Assembly (NCBI GenBank): GCA_020850715.1 | Contig: JADZED010000080.1 | Span: 194,524-258,523 of the forward strand | Origin: Acidobacteriota bacterium | GTDB taxonomy: Bacteria > Acidobacteriota > Vicinamibacteria > Vicinamibacterales > CAVVIG01 | Length of the DNA: 64,000 nt | Direction: 5' to 3' | In this document: positions 33,644 through 42,206 of the stretch, piece by piece | How positions within the stretch are numbered: the stretch's first letter is position 1 | How the letters are laid out: each line of letters opens with the position of its first letter | Notes under the pieces: model-generated | Told to the model about the DNA's origin: nothing | The model's input: only the letters and a program-made list of their open reading frames with translations | Database searches by the model: none | Position numbers and translations under genes: made by a program

Positions 33644-34681
33644 ATGAGCGGCCGCGTGCTTCGCGCCGGAATCGCCGGCTACGGCTACATGGGGGAGATC
33701 CGCCGACGGAACATCGAAGCACATCCGGCGCTGGCGCTGGCCGGGGTCGCCGACCCGCGCGGCGCGCGCGGCCTGCCCACCGGGGTGCCGGTCTACGACT
33801 CCTACCAGGCGCTGGTGGGCGCGGGGCTCGACGCGCTGTTTGTCTGCACGCCGAACCATGTGACGCCGGAAGCCATCGTCCACGCCGTCGAGCGCGGCTG
33901 CCACGTGTTCAGCGAGAAGCCGCCTGGCCGCTGCCTGGACGATGTGCGGCGTATCGTCGCCGCGGAGCGCCGGCATCCGGAGGTGAAGCTGGTGTTCGGC
34001 TTCAACCACCGGTATCACCCGGCGATTACCGACGCGAAAGCGATCGTGGACGGCGGCGCGCTGGGCCGCGTGCTCACGCTGCGCGGCGTCTACGGCAAGT
34101 CGGGCGGCGAGGGGTTCGAGCGGTCGTGGCGCAACAACCCGGACGAAGGGGGCGGCGGCATCCTGCTCGACCAGGGCATTCACATGCTGGATCTGTTCCG
34201 TCTGTTCTGCGGCGAGTTCGACGAGGTCACCGGCATGATCGGGTCGACCCATTGGAACATCCCGGTCGAAGACAACGCGATGGTGCTCCTGCGCAACGGC
34301 CGCGGCCAGACCGCGCAGCTGCACTCGTCGGCTACGGCGTGGAAGCACATCTTCCGGCTGGAGATCGGTCTGGAGAAGGGGTACCTCGTCATGAGCGGCC
34401 TGCTGTCGAAGACGGGCAGCTACGGCCGGGAGACGCTCCTCATCGGACGTCGCCCGGCGCGCGGCGAGCAGGCTGCGCTCGGCAATCCACGCGAGGAGCT
34501 GACCTATTACGACACCGATCCCTCGTGGATGACGCAGGTCGAGCGGTTCGTCGAATGCATTCTCGACGACCGGCCGGTGACGGAGAGCACGGCCGAGGAC
34601 GCGCTGCGCGTGATGGAGATCGTCGATCGGGTGTACCGGTCCCCGTCCAACGCGCGGTTTCTTCGCGGGGTGACGTCATGA
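33644..34681 (+). CDS. Gfo/Idh/MocA-family NAD(P)-dependent oxidoreductase
   Basis: 345 residues. The Rossmann start is AGIAGYGYMGEIRRRNIEA near 5-23 and the EKP motif is in FSEKPPGRCLDDV near 88-100. Typical C-terminal sheet elements are GGGILLDQGIHMLDLFRL near 169-186 and MIGSTHWNIPVEDNAM. It would oxidise or reduce a hydroxyl of a sugar or sugar nucleotide. Its place between the KdsB-like and HpaI-like genes suggests it acts on a precursor or product of the ulosonate pathway, for example C-3 oxidation before transamination or epimerisation; that is inference. ATG 33644 abuts the previous stop with no spacer. Confidence 0.88.
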   Translation: MSGRVLRAGIAGYGYMGEIRRRNIEAHPALALAGVADPRGARGLPTGVPVYDSYQALVGAGLDALFVCTPNHVTPEAIVHAVERGCHVFSEKPPGRCLDDVRRIVAAERRHPEVKLVFGFNHRYHPAITDAKAIVDGGALGRVLTLRGVYGKSGGEGFERSWRNNPDEGGGGILLDQGIHMLDLFRLFCGEFDEVTGMIGSTHWNIPVEDNAMVLLRNGRGQTAQLHSSATAWKHIFRLEIGLEKGYLVMSGLLSKTGSYGRETLLIGRRPARGEQAALGNPREELTYYDTDPSWMTQVERFVECILDDRPVTESTAEDALRVMEIVDRVYRSPSNARFLRGVTS

Positions 34682-35685
34682 AGACGGTCGTGTCCCTCCA
34701 GGATCTGCTGGAGCTGGAGATCCATCCCGAGGAGCTGTCGGCGCGATATCGCGAGCTGCTCGCGCGGGACGTCGGGCAATGGTGGCGCACGGCGCGCCGC
34801 GAGGCGTCGTGCCCCGGCTGCGGCGGCGCCGGCGCGGCGGAGGCGTTCGCGCAGTTCGGCGCGCAATACCGCGAGTGCGTCGACTGCCGATCGCTGTTCG
34901 TCAGCCCGCGGCCAGACGAGGCGGAGCTGATCGACTTCTATCGGCGCTCGCCGTCGGCGATCTTCTGGCGGGAACGCGTGTGGCCGGCGACCTCGGCGGC
35001 CCGGCGGGAGAAGATCGTGCGGCCGCGCGTCGACTGGGTGCTCGACGGGCTCGCGGAGTACGCGCCCGATGCGGCGCGGGGGCTCGATCTGAGCCCCTAT
35101 GGCGGTCCGTTCATCGAAGAGCTGTCGGCCGGCGGGTGCCGGGATCTGACGGCCGGCTTCCCGCTCGCCGATCTCGATCTGGGGCTCGCACCGCCTGGCA
35201 CGTCTGTACGGCCGCTGGCGCTCGAGGCGATCCCGAGCGCCGGCCCGGTGGACTTCGTCACCGCGTTCGACGCGGTGAGCCGTTCGTCCGATGTGCACGC
35301 GCTCATCGATGGCGTCGCCGCGGCCCTTCGTCCCGGCGGGCTCCTGTTCATGACGATGCCGAACGCCGACGGCTTCGACGTGCAGGTGCTCTGGAACCGC
35401 CATCCGGCGCTCACGCCGCCCGACAAGCTGAACCTGCTGTCGATTGCGGGGCTGGAACGCCGTCTCGGCAGGCCGGCCTGGGAGCTGCTCGAGGTGAGCA
35501 CGCCCGGGATGTTCGACGTGGAGCAGGTGCGCCGCGTCGTCGAGGCGGACCCGGACGGGGAGTGGCCGCGCTTCGTGCGGACGCTGGTCTCGGCGCGGGA
35601 CGCGAAGGCGCGCGGCGATTTCCAGGAGTGCCTGCAGCGCAACCGCCTCGCCTCGTTCGCGCGCGTCGTCGCGCGCCGAAGATAG
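34678..35685 (+). CDS. methyltransferase-like protein with N-terminal zinc motif and degenerate SAM site
   Basis: 335 residues. A zinc-ribbon-like segment CPGCGG followed by CVDCRSLFVSPRPDEAEL near 40-85 leads into a Rossmann-like domain of the class I methyltransferase type. In place of DxGxGxG it has LDLSPYGGPFIEELSAGG near 140, so the SAM-binding glycine loop looks broken. Later elements persist: VDFVTAFDAVSRS, LRPGGLLFMTMPNADGFDVQ and VLWNRHP. The last blocks and the zinc motif are shared with 38086-39078 (CVACRSLFVDPRP, SGFDLQVLWNES), where the SAM loop is intact. It may be a non-catalytic partner or bind another ligand. Confidence 0.75.
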   Translation: MKTVVSLQDLLELEIHPEELSARYRELLARDVGQWWRTARREASCPGCGGAGAAEAFAQFGAQYRECVDCRSLFVSPRPDEAELIDFYRRSPSAIFWRERVWPATSAARREKIVRPRVDWVLDGLAEYAPDAARGLDLSPYGGPFIEELSAGGCRDLTAGFPLADLDLGLAPPGTSVRPLALEAIPSAGPVDFVTAFDAVSRSSDVHALIDGVAAALRPGGLLFMTMPNADGFDVQVLWNRHPALTPPDKLNLLSIAGLERRLGRPAWELLEVSTPGMFDVEQVRRVVEADPDGEWPRFVRTLVSARDAKARGDFQECLQRNRLASFARVVARRR

Positions 35686-35701
35686 CAGACTGGAGCCAAT
35701 C

Positions 35702-36484
35702 GTGCTGGCAGCCGGCATCAAGTCGAAACTCAGACGCGGAGAGCCGACCATCGGATCGTGGATGTCGATGGCCCATGTGTCGATCGCCGAGATCCTGGCG
35801 TCGGCCGGCTACGAGTGGGTCGTCGTCGAAACCGAGCACACCGCGATCGACAACTCCGAGGTGCTGAAGCTGCTCATCGCGATCGAGCGGGCGGGCGCGG
35901 TGGGGCTCGTCCGGCTCGCCTGGAACGACCCGATTCAGTGCAAGGCCGTGATGGATTCCGGAGCGGCCGGGGTCCTGGTGCCGATGGTGAACACGCGCGA
36001 GGATGCCGAGCTGGCGGTGAAGGCCATCAAGTACCCGCCGCTCGGGTTTCGCGGGGTCGGCCTCGCCCGCGCGCAGGCGTACGGGCAGGAGTTCGGCCGG
36101 TACGTGGCACGATCGAACGAAGACAGCCTGCTCATCGTGCAGATCGAGCACATCGACGCGGTGCGCAACGTCGAGGAGATCTGCGCCGTGCCGGGCATCG
36201 ACGGCACCTTCATCGGCCCCTACGACCTCTCGATGTCGATGGGCATTCCGGGGCAGCTCGATCACCCCGAGCTGCTGAAGGCGCGGGCGCGCGTGCTCGA
36301 GGCGACCCGCGCGGCCGGCCTCGCGGCCGGCATCCACCTCGTGCATCCCGATCGTGCGGCGGCCGATCTGCCGGCCGCGATCGCCGCCGGCTACCGCTTC
36401 ATCGCGCTGGGCACCGACATCCTGTTCCTCGGCGACTCGTGCCGGGCGCTGCAGCGCGCGGCCTTGGCGGCGACCGGCCGGTGA
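35702..36484 (+). CDS. HpaI/HpcH-family class II pyruvate aldolase
   Basis: 260 residues, TIM barrel. VVVETEHTAIDNSEVLKL near 40-57 carries the base-region His (DxEH in the family), GFRGVGLARAQAYGQEF near 117-133 the substrate Arg, and VQIEHIDAVRNVEEICAV near 147-164 with GTFIGPYDLSMSMGIPG near 170-186 the metal-binding Glu and Asp. Such enzymes join or split pyruvate and an aldehyde to give 2-keto-3-deoxy acids. With a KdsB-like activator and a HAD phosphatase on either side, it is a candidate for making the ulosonate carbon chain instead of a PEP-using KdsA. The start GTG 35702 follows the previous gene by 16 bases. Confidence 0.88.
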   Translation: MLAAGIKSKLRRGEPTIGSWMSMAHVSIAEILASAGYEWVVVETEHTAIDNSEVLKLLIAIERAGAVGLVRLAWNDPIQCKAVMDSGAAGVLVPMVNTREDAELAVKAIKYPPLGFRGVGLARAQAYGQEFGRYVARSNEDSLLIVQIEHIDAVRNVEEICAVPGIDGTFIGPYDLSMSMGIPGQLDHPELLKARARVLEATRAAGLAAGIHLVHPDRAAADLPAAIAAGYRFIALGTDILFLGDSCRALQRAALAATGR

Positions 36485-37125
36485 GCCGTCTCCGGGCCGT
36501 GATCTTCGACTTCGACGGCGTGCTGATCGAGTCCAACGCGCTGAAGACGCGCGCGTTCTCCGAGGTGTTCTCGCGGTTCCCCGACCATCACGACGCGATG
36601 ATGGCGTTCCACCATGCGCACGTGTCGGCTTCCAGGTACGACAAGTTCCGGCACCTGGTCGCCGAGCGGCTGCGCCGGCCGCACGACGATCCGCTGATCG
36701 GCGAACTGGCGGTACGGTTCGCCGACGCCGTGCGGCGGTCGCTGCCCTCGTGTGCATGGGTTGCCGGCGCCGAGGCGCTGCTGCGCCAGTTGCGGCCCCA
36801 CCTGCCGCTGTACCTCGCGTCGATGACGCCGCAGGGCGAGCTCGACGAGGCGGTCGCCGCGCGCGGGCTGTCTGAAGTGTTCGCCGGGGTCTACGGCTGC
36901 CCGCCGTGGCCGAAAGCGCTGGCGCTCGGCGATATCGTGCGCCGCGAGGGCGGCGCCGAGGGCGTCGTATTCGTCGGCGATTCGGCCGGTGACCAGCGCG
37001 CGGCCGCGGAAGCTGGGCTCGAGTTCCTCGCCCGCGACAGCGGCCTGGCCTTCGAGCCGCCGCTGCCGCCGGCGTTTCCCGACCTGCACGCGATCGGGGC
37101 GGCCCTGGTGGACCGCCTGGCATGA
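36481..37125 (+). CDS. HAD-family phosphatase, possible ulosonate-phosphate phosphatase
   Basis: 214 residues. Motif I FDFDGVLIESNALKTRAF near 8-25 (nucleophile Asp and acid Asp), motif II Ser or Thr in LASMTPQGEL near 105, motif III Lys in PPWPKALAL near 140, and motif IV VFVGDSAGDQRAA near 163. The helical cap between motifs I and II marks subfamily IA. It is bigger than KdsC, which has no such cap, so if it does that step it is an unrelated replacement. The start GTG 36481 overlaps the aldolase stop by 4 bases; its stop overlaps the dehydrogenase by 4 bases, a strong sign of a shared pathway. Confidence 0.87.
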   Translation: MSRLRAVIFDFDGVLIESNALKTRAFSEVFSRFPDHHDAMMAFHHAHVSASRYDKFRHLVAERLRRPHDDPLIGELAVRFADAVRRSLPSCAWVAGAEALLRQLRPHLPLYLASMTPQGELDEAVAARGLSEVFAGVYGCPPWPKALALGDIVRREGGAEGVVFVGDSAGDQRAAAEAGLEFLARDSGLAFEPPLPPAFPDLHAIGAALVDRLA

Positions 37126-38066
37126 CATCGCCCATCTTCGTGGCGCTCTCCGCCTTCGCCGAGCACGACCGCGAGCCGTTGCGCATGCTCGAGTCGAGCG
37201 GGTTCGCGTTTCAGCTCCACCGGACGGGGAAGCGCATCACCACCGCCGAGCTCCTTGCGCACGGGCGCGAGGCTGTCGCGATTGTCGCCGGCATCGAGCC
37301 GTACGACGCCGACACGCTGGGTCGGCTGCCGGCGCTGCGCTGCATCAGCCGCTGCGGCATCGGCGTCGACAGCATCGACCTGGACGCCGCGAGGGCGCGC
37401 GGCATCGTCGTGCTGAACACGCCCGACCACCCGGCCGCGGCCGTGGCGGAGCTGGGTCTGACGATGATGCTGGCGCTGTGCCGGAACCTGCCGCGGCAGA
37501 TTGCGCGCGCGCGGCAGCGGGAGTGGACGCGTCTCGAGGCCCACCTGCTCGGCAGCCGGCGTCTTGGCCTCGTCGGCTTCGGGCGCGTCGGCCGGCGTCT
37601 CGCCGAATTGCTGCGGCCCTTCGGTGCCGAGATCCTCGTCGCCGACCCCGCCATCACCGCTGTGCCGTCCGGCGTTTCGCGGGTGGAGCTCGGTCGCCTC
37701 CTGCGGGAGTGCGACATCGTGTCCATCCACGCCGCCCGCTCGGCGGATTGGCCGCTGGTCATCGGCCGCGAGGAGATCGCCGCCATGAAGCCGGGCGCGA
37801 TCCTGATCAATCTCGCGCGTGGCGGCATGCTCGACGAGCAGGCCCTGTACGAGGCGCTGGCGTCGGGCCGCCTGGCCGGCGCCGGGCTCGACGTGTACGC
37901 GGAGGAGCCGTACCACGGCCCGCTCTGCGAGCTCGAGAACGTAGTGCTCACCCCGCACTCGGCGACACTTGCCGTTGAAACCCGTTCGGCGATGGAGCGC
38001 GAATGCGTCGCGAACGTGCTGCGCTTCCTCCGCGGCGACCTGCCCGCCAATGGCCGGATCGTCTGA
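37122..38066 (+). CDS. D-isomer-specific 2-hydroxyacid dehydrogenase
   Basis: 314 residues. The NAD-binding domain has GLVGFGRVGRRLAELLRPFG near 147-166. Catalytic residues are Arg in NLARGGMLDEQALYE near 230, Glu in GLDVYAEEPYHG near 258 and His in LTPHSATLA near 276. ISRCGIGVDSIDLDAA is the usual N-terminal return segment. It resembles SerA-like and glyoxylate-reductase-like enzymes and would reduce a 2-keto acid or oxidise a 2-hydroxy acid. In this cluster it could work on the keto acid made by the aldolase or on its precursor. ATG 37122 overlaps the HAD stop by 4 bases. Confidence 0.88.
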   Translation: MTSPIFVALSAFAEHDREPLRMLESSGFAFQLHRTGKRITTAELLAHGREAVAIVAGIEPYDADTLGRLPALRCISRCGIGVDSIDLDAARARGIVVLNTPDHPAAAVAELGLTMMLALCRNLPRQIARARQREWTRLEAHLLGSRRLGLVGFGRVGRRLAELLRPFGAEILVADPAITAVPSGVSRVELGRLLRECDIVSIHAARSADWPLVIGREEIAAMKPGAILINLARGGMLDEQALYEALASGRLAGAGLDVYAEEPYHGPLCELENVVLTPHSATLAVETRSAMERECVANVLRFLRGDLPANGRIV

Positions 38067-38085
38067 CGCGGAGGTCACCGGCGGC

Positions 38086-39078
38086 ATGACCGAGAACGAG
38101 ATCCGGCCCAAGCCGCTCCTCGACGAGTTCTTCGCACGGCTGAAGCGCGATGCCGATCGGCTGGCCGGGCACCGCGCCTCGTTCGTCCGGGTCGGGTGCG
38201 GGTTCTGCGGCGGCGGAGGGCGGCACGCGTTCGACAAGGACGGGTTCTCGTACGCCGAGTGCGTGGCGTGCCGCTCCCTCTTCGTCGACCCGCGGCCGGC
38301 TGCCGAGGCCCTCGCAGACTTTGCCCGGCGGTCCGAGGCGGTCGCCTTCTGGAGCTCGCATTTCTACAGGGAGACGGCGGCGGCTCGCCGCGAGCGGATC
38401 TTCAGGCCACGAGCGCGGGCGGTCGTGGAAGCCGCCCGTGCGCACGGCCTCGGCGACATGCTCCGCTTCGCGGATGTCGGCGCCGGGTACGGCCTGTTCC
38501 TCGCCGAGCTCCGCGCCGCCGCGCCGCGATGGTCGCTCACCGGCATCGAGCCCGACGCCAGGCTGGCCGCGGCCTGCCGCGAGGAGGGATTCGACGCCGT
38601 CGAACGATGGATCGAGGAGATGCGGGACGAGGAGGGCGGATTCGACTTCGTGTCCGCATTCGAGGTGCTCGAGCACGTCTTCGATCCGCTCGCATTCCTC
38701 GCCGCCTGCCGCCGGCTGGTGCGGCCGGGCGGCTTCGTCCTGGTGACCACCCTGACGATCTCGGGTTTCGATCTGCAGGTGCTCTGGAACGAGTCGCGCT
38801 CGATCACGCCGCCGCAGCACCTGAATTTTCCCTCCGTCGGCGCGGTCGATCGCTGCGCGGCGCGCGCGGGCTTCGAGGTCGTGGAGTTGACGACGCCAGG
38901 CCGGCTCGACGTCGACATCGTGCGCAACGTGTGCCGGGAGCGCCCTGAGGCGGTGCGCGATCGATTTGCGCAGGCGATTGCCGGGGCGCCCGACGAGGTC
39001 CGCCAGGCATTTCAGCAGTTTCTCGCGTCGCACCGGCTCAGCTCCCACCTGCGCTGTCTGCTGCGGCGGCCCGCGTGA
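38086..39078 (+). CDS. class I SAM methyltransferase with N-terminal zinc motif
   Basis: 330 residues. The zinc motif CGFCGG with CVACRSLFVDPRP near 41-75 precedes an intact SAM domain: RFADVGAGYGLFLAELR near 126-142, FVSAFEVLEHVFDPLAF and LVRPGGFVLVTTLTISGFDL. The protein is paralogous to 34678-35685, in which the SAM loop is degenerate. GGAGG at 38070-38074, 11 bases before ATG 38086, supports this start; an in-frame ATG at 38050 overlapping the dehydrogenase would add 12 residues. It probably methylates a sugar of the module. The stop overlaps GTG 39075 by 4 bases. Confidence 0.86.
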   Translation: MTENEIRPKPLLDEFFARLKRDADRLAGHRASFVRVGCGFCGGGGRHAFDKDGFSYAECVACRSLFVDPRPAAEALADFARRSEAVAFWSSHFYRETAAARRERIFRPRARAVVEAARAHGLGDMLRFADVGAGYGLFLAELRAAAPRWSLTGIEPDARLAAACREEGFDAVERWIEEMRDEEGGFDFVSAFEVLEHVFDPLAFLAACRRLVRPGGFVLVTTLTISGFDLQVLWNESRSITPPQHLNFPSVGAVDRCAARAGFEVVELTTPGRLDVDIVRNVCRERPEAVRDRFAQAIAGAPDEVRQAFQQFLASHRLSSHLRCLLRRPA

Positions 39079-40985
39079 ACCGCCGGCGGCTGCTCGTGCT
39101 CGACGGGTACGACGTCGGCGCGCTCCGGCGCGCGACGGAGGACGGAGATCGCTGGGACGTTCTGCTCCTGCGAGGGAGCGAGGCGTGGTTCCGGTGGCAG
39201 GCCGCCGCGGCGGAGTGCGAGGGCGACACCGTCCATTTCCTGGATCCGAAGGCGCTCGCACCGGGGGCGCACGAACGCGTACGCACGTTCGTGTTCGATG
39301 CGGTCGAGCCGCTCGACGCCCGGCCGGTCGGGCGGCGGTCGCTCGCTGCGGCGCTCGAGGGGGAGCTGAAGACCTCCTGGTGGTTCACCGAGACGTCCGA
39401 GCTCGGGCCGTATCGGACGCCGCTGGTCTTCCAGCTCTACGACCTCGCCATGATCGACGAGGCCATGGCCGCGCAGCGGTACGAGACGATCATCGTCGCG
39501 ACCTCCGCCTCGTGGCTGGCCGGCGCGGTGAAGACCGCGGCCGCCGGCGGCGCGGTGTTCCAGGTCGCGGCGTCCGGCGCCGCCGCCGGCGATGGCCGGC
39601 GGCCGTCGCGCGCGGTCCGCTACTGGCGCAGCGCGCTCGGCGCGATCTTCTCGCTCGTCACGATCCGCGCCGCAGCCGCCGCCTGGCGTCGCCCTGGCGT
39701 CCGGCCGCGCACGCCGGCCGTGTTCACTTTCTATCCCGCGTGGTGGCGCGACCCTCTCGGCAGCGGCGCGGACGAACGCTTCTTCTCGGATCCGCCCGAA
39801 GACGGCTGGTTTCTCTGCTGGCTTCACGATCCGCTCTGGGTCTGGCGGCACCGGCGGGCGATCGGTTCGATGGTGGAGCGCCGCCGCGGTGTCGTACTCC
39901 AGCGGTACGTGCGGCTCCGCGAGGCGCTCGCGTTGTGCTCGCCCGTCCGATTCGCACGAACCCTTCGGCTCGTGGCCGAGCTCCCGAACGGACCACGCCT
40001 GCGATTCGGCTCCTTCGATGCGACGGCTCTGGTCGTGCGCGATCTCGAGCGATCGCTGCTCGGCGGCGAACGGTTTCAGGACGAGCTCGTCGCCGCGGCA
40101 GTCGCGCGGGCGGCCGCGCGGCTCCAACCGGCGTGGATCGTGTACCGCGCGGAGTTCCAGCCGTCGGAGCGGGCGGTCGTTCTCGGTGCGCGCGGCCGTA
40201 CCTCGACCGCCGGATTTCTCCACTACCCATTCGGCCGCAACTATCTTCCGGGGTGGGGACGACGGCAGCCGAGGCCCGATGCGATGCTGTCGTGCGGCGA
40301 GATCGGACGCGCGCATGCTGCCGAAGCGGGCTGGCCGCGCGAGCGGATCGCCCTGTGCGGCCCGCAGCGGCACGCCGGCCTGGTGAAGCGGCTGGCCGCG
40401 CCGCGCGACCGCGCGTCGCTGCGTCGTCTTTGCGGTGCCGAGGCCGCGCGGCCGCTGCTGGTGGTGGCGCCGGCGATCGTACAGGCCGACACCGAGGCGT
40501 TGTTCGGCGCGCTCTACGCGGCGCTGGACGGATTCGGCCCATATCGCCTGGCTGTTCGCACCCATCCCAACCGTCCGTGCGGCGACGCGGCGCTGGCGAC
40601 GGCCCTCGGCGTCTTCGAGCTCGCGGAGGTGCCGCAGCACGTTTCGCTGTACGACCTGCTCGACGCCGCCGACGCGCTCGTCACGATCGGCTCGACGCTG
40701 GCGTTCGAGGCGATGGCGCTCGGCTGCATGCCGATCGTGTTCGAGAACCCGTCGACCTACGCGGCGACCTCGCTCTCGGACTTCGAGGACGCCTTGTACG
40801 TCGCGCGCGATGCCGCGCAACTGCGGGCGGCGCTCGACGAGATCCGGGGCAACGCGCCGGGAGCGCGCCGGCGCCGAGCCGGGTGGACGGATGCGATCCG
40901 GCGGACGCTCGGCGACACCTCGACGCCGCTGGCCGGGCAGATGACCCGCGCGCTCGCGGGGCTGCCTCTGCGGGCGGCCGGATGA
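39075..40985 (+). CDS. large surface-carbohydrate protein, GT-B-like, presumed glycosyltransferase
   Basis: 636 residues. The N-terminal half (1-240) has TPLVFQLYDLAMIDEAMAAQ and lacks known motifs. The C-terminal half looks like a GT-B nucleotide domain: AGFLHYPFGRNYLPGWG near 378-394, RPLLVVAPAIVQADTEALF, YRLAVRTHPNRPCG and VTIGSTLAFEAMALGCMPIV near 537-556. It resembles the surface-carbohydrate family I know as TIGR04326, but I cannot confirm this. It has the same general plan and size as 26402-28324, so each of the two ulosonate-type modules carries one such large protein. The start GTG 39075 overlaps the methyltransferase stop. Confidence 0.7.
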   Translation: MNRRRLLVLDGYDVGALRRATEDGDRWDVLLLRGSEAWFRWQAAAAECEGDTVHFLDPKALAPGAHERVRTFVFDAVEPLDARPVGRRSLAAALEGELKTSWWFTETSELGPYRTPLVFQLYDLAMIDEAMAAQRYETIIVATSASWLAGAVKTAAAGGAVFQVAASGAAAGDGRRPSRAVRYWRSALGAIFSLVTIRAAAAAWRRPGVRPRTPAVFTFYPAWWRDPLGSGADERFFSDPPEDGWFLCWLHDPLWVWRHRRAIGSMVERRRGVVLQRYVRLREALALCSPVRFARTLRLVAELPNGPRLRFGSFDATALVVRDLERSLLGGERFQDELVAAAVARAAARLQPAWIVYRAEFQPSERAVVLGARGRTSTAGFLHYPFGRNYLPGWGRRQPRPDAMLSCGEIGRAHAAEAGWPRERIALCGPQRHAGLVKRLAAPRDRASLRRLCGAEAARPLLVVAPAIVQADTEALFGALYAALDGFGPYRLAVRTHPNRPCGDAALATALGVFELAEVPQHVSLYDLLDAADALVTIGSTLAFEAMALGCMPIVFENPSTYAATSLSDFEDALYVARDAAQLRAALDEIRGNAPGARRRRAGWTDAIRRTLGDTSTPLAGQMTRALAGLPLRAAG

Positions 40986-42190
40986 CGGGCGAGCACTACG
41001 GCCGGACAATGCGCCACCTGCAGGCGCTGCCTGCCATCGGCCTGGTGACGACCGGCCGCACCGGCTCGGATTTTCTGCAGAGTCTGCTGGACGGCCATCC
41101 CCAGGTTCTGATGTTCAACGGCAATCTGCAGTTCTACGCTGACTTCCTCGCCTCCTCGGTGTGCGCGCGCGCGGAGAGCCCTGCGATCGGCGACATCCTC
41201 GACGAATTCGTCGGTCGGTACATCCATCGATTCAAGTCACGGTACGACTTCGTCGAGCGCAAGGACCAGCTGGGCGCGGCGCGATCGGAGAGCCTCGACG
41301 TCGACACCGGCGAGTTTCGGAGGCATGCGTCGGCCCTGATGGAAGGGCATGCGCCGTCGCGCAGGAACCTGCTGCTCGCGATCTACGGCGCCTACAACCT
41401 GTGCGCCGGCCGCGATCCGTCGACCTCGCAGGTGCTCTTCCACCACGCTCATCGTTTCGACGAGCTGGATCTGTTTCTCAGGGAATTCCCAGGCGCGTCG
41501 GTGATCGTGACGACACGGGATCCGCGGGCGAACTTCGTGGCCGGCATCGAGCACGGGCGGTCGGTCTTCACCTACCGCGACAATCAGAAGCACCTGTACC
41601 ACTATCTCAATCACGTGCTGGACGACTCCACCCCGTGCGAGTCGAAGCGAGTGCGCTACGCGGCGGTCCGGCTGGAGGATCTGCCGAAGGAAGACACGAT
41701 GCGCGCGATCGCGGCCTGGGTGGGCGTCGAGTACCGTCCGGAGATGCTGGAATCGACATGGGGCGGCCTCCGCTGGTACGGCGATCGTCTCTCGCCGGAG
41801 GCCATCGAGGAGAACCGCTGGACACCGACGCGGACGTACAACGACTGGGAACGGCGTCTGTCGAAGAAGGATCGATATCTGTTCAACGCGCTCATGTTCA
41901 CGCGGCTGCGGCACTACGGCTATCCTTGTACGCCTCCGCGCTGGTGGGACCCTCTGGTGGTGCCGCTGCTCCTGTGCCTGCCGCTGCGCCACGAGCGCCG
42001 TTTCTTCAGTTATTCGTACATGCGGCGCGAGCCGGGGCGCCGGCTCGGTCGGATCCTCGCGGAGCTCAGCGGCACGTGCACGTACTATCTCCTTCGGGTC
42101 AGGCGCACGCTCCTGCATTACTTCAGAGCCGCCCGCGGCCGGCCGTTTCGCGGGCCGTGGATCGGCCTCGACGTGGCGGGACGCCCATGA
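40982..42190 (+). CDS. sulfotransferase family protein
   Basis: 402 residues. The 5'-phosphosulfate loop is VTTGRTGSDFLQSLLDGHPQ near 22-41 (TGRTGS for the usual P-loop-like start) and the 3'-phosphate motif is VIVTTRDPRANFVAGI near 173-188. It would move sulfate from PAPS to a glycan hydroxyl. The last 90 residues add a hydrophobic patch (PLVVPLLLCLPL) and basic stretches, suggesting membrane association. It is followed by an APS-kinase-like gene and an ATP sulfurylase, giving a donor-making and transfer set in one operon. ATG 40982 overlaps the previous stop by 4 bases. Confidence 0.88.
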   Translation: MTGEHYGRTMRHLQALPAIGLVTTGRTGSDFLQSLLDGHPQVLMFNGNLQFYADFLASSVCARAESPAIGDILDEFVGRYIHRFKSRYDFVERKDQLGAARSESLDVDTGEFRRHASALMEGHAPSRRNLLLAIYGAYNLCAGRDPSTSQVLFHHAHRFDELDLFLREFPGASVIVTTRDPRANFVAGIEHGRSVFTYRDNQKHLYHYLNHVLDDSTPCESKRVRYAAVRLEDLPKEDTMRAIAAWVGVEYRPEMLESTWGGLRWYGDRLSPEAIEENRWTPTRTYNDWERRLSKKDRYLFNALMFTRLRHYGYPCTPPRWWDPLVVPLLLCLPLRHERRFFSYSYMRREPGRRLGRILAELSGTCTYYLLRVRRTLLHYFRAARGRPFRGPWIGLDVAGRP

Positions 42191-42206
42191 TCCAGGCGAT
42201 GCGCCG

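Noticed and set aside
32323..35685. A 1120-codon plus-strand frame
   Set aside because: Only the part from ATG 34678 is real. The upstream part is an overprint of the SDR, KdsB-like and Gfo/Idh genes.
38966..42190. A 1074-codon plus-strand frame
   Set aside because: Only the sulfotransferase from ATG 40982 is supported; the first 670 codons overprint the gene at 39075.
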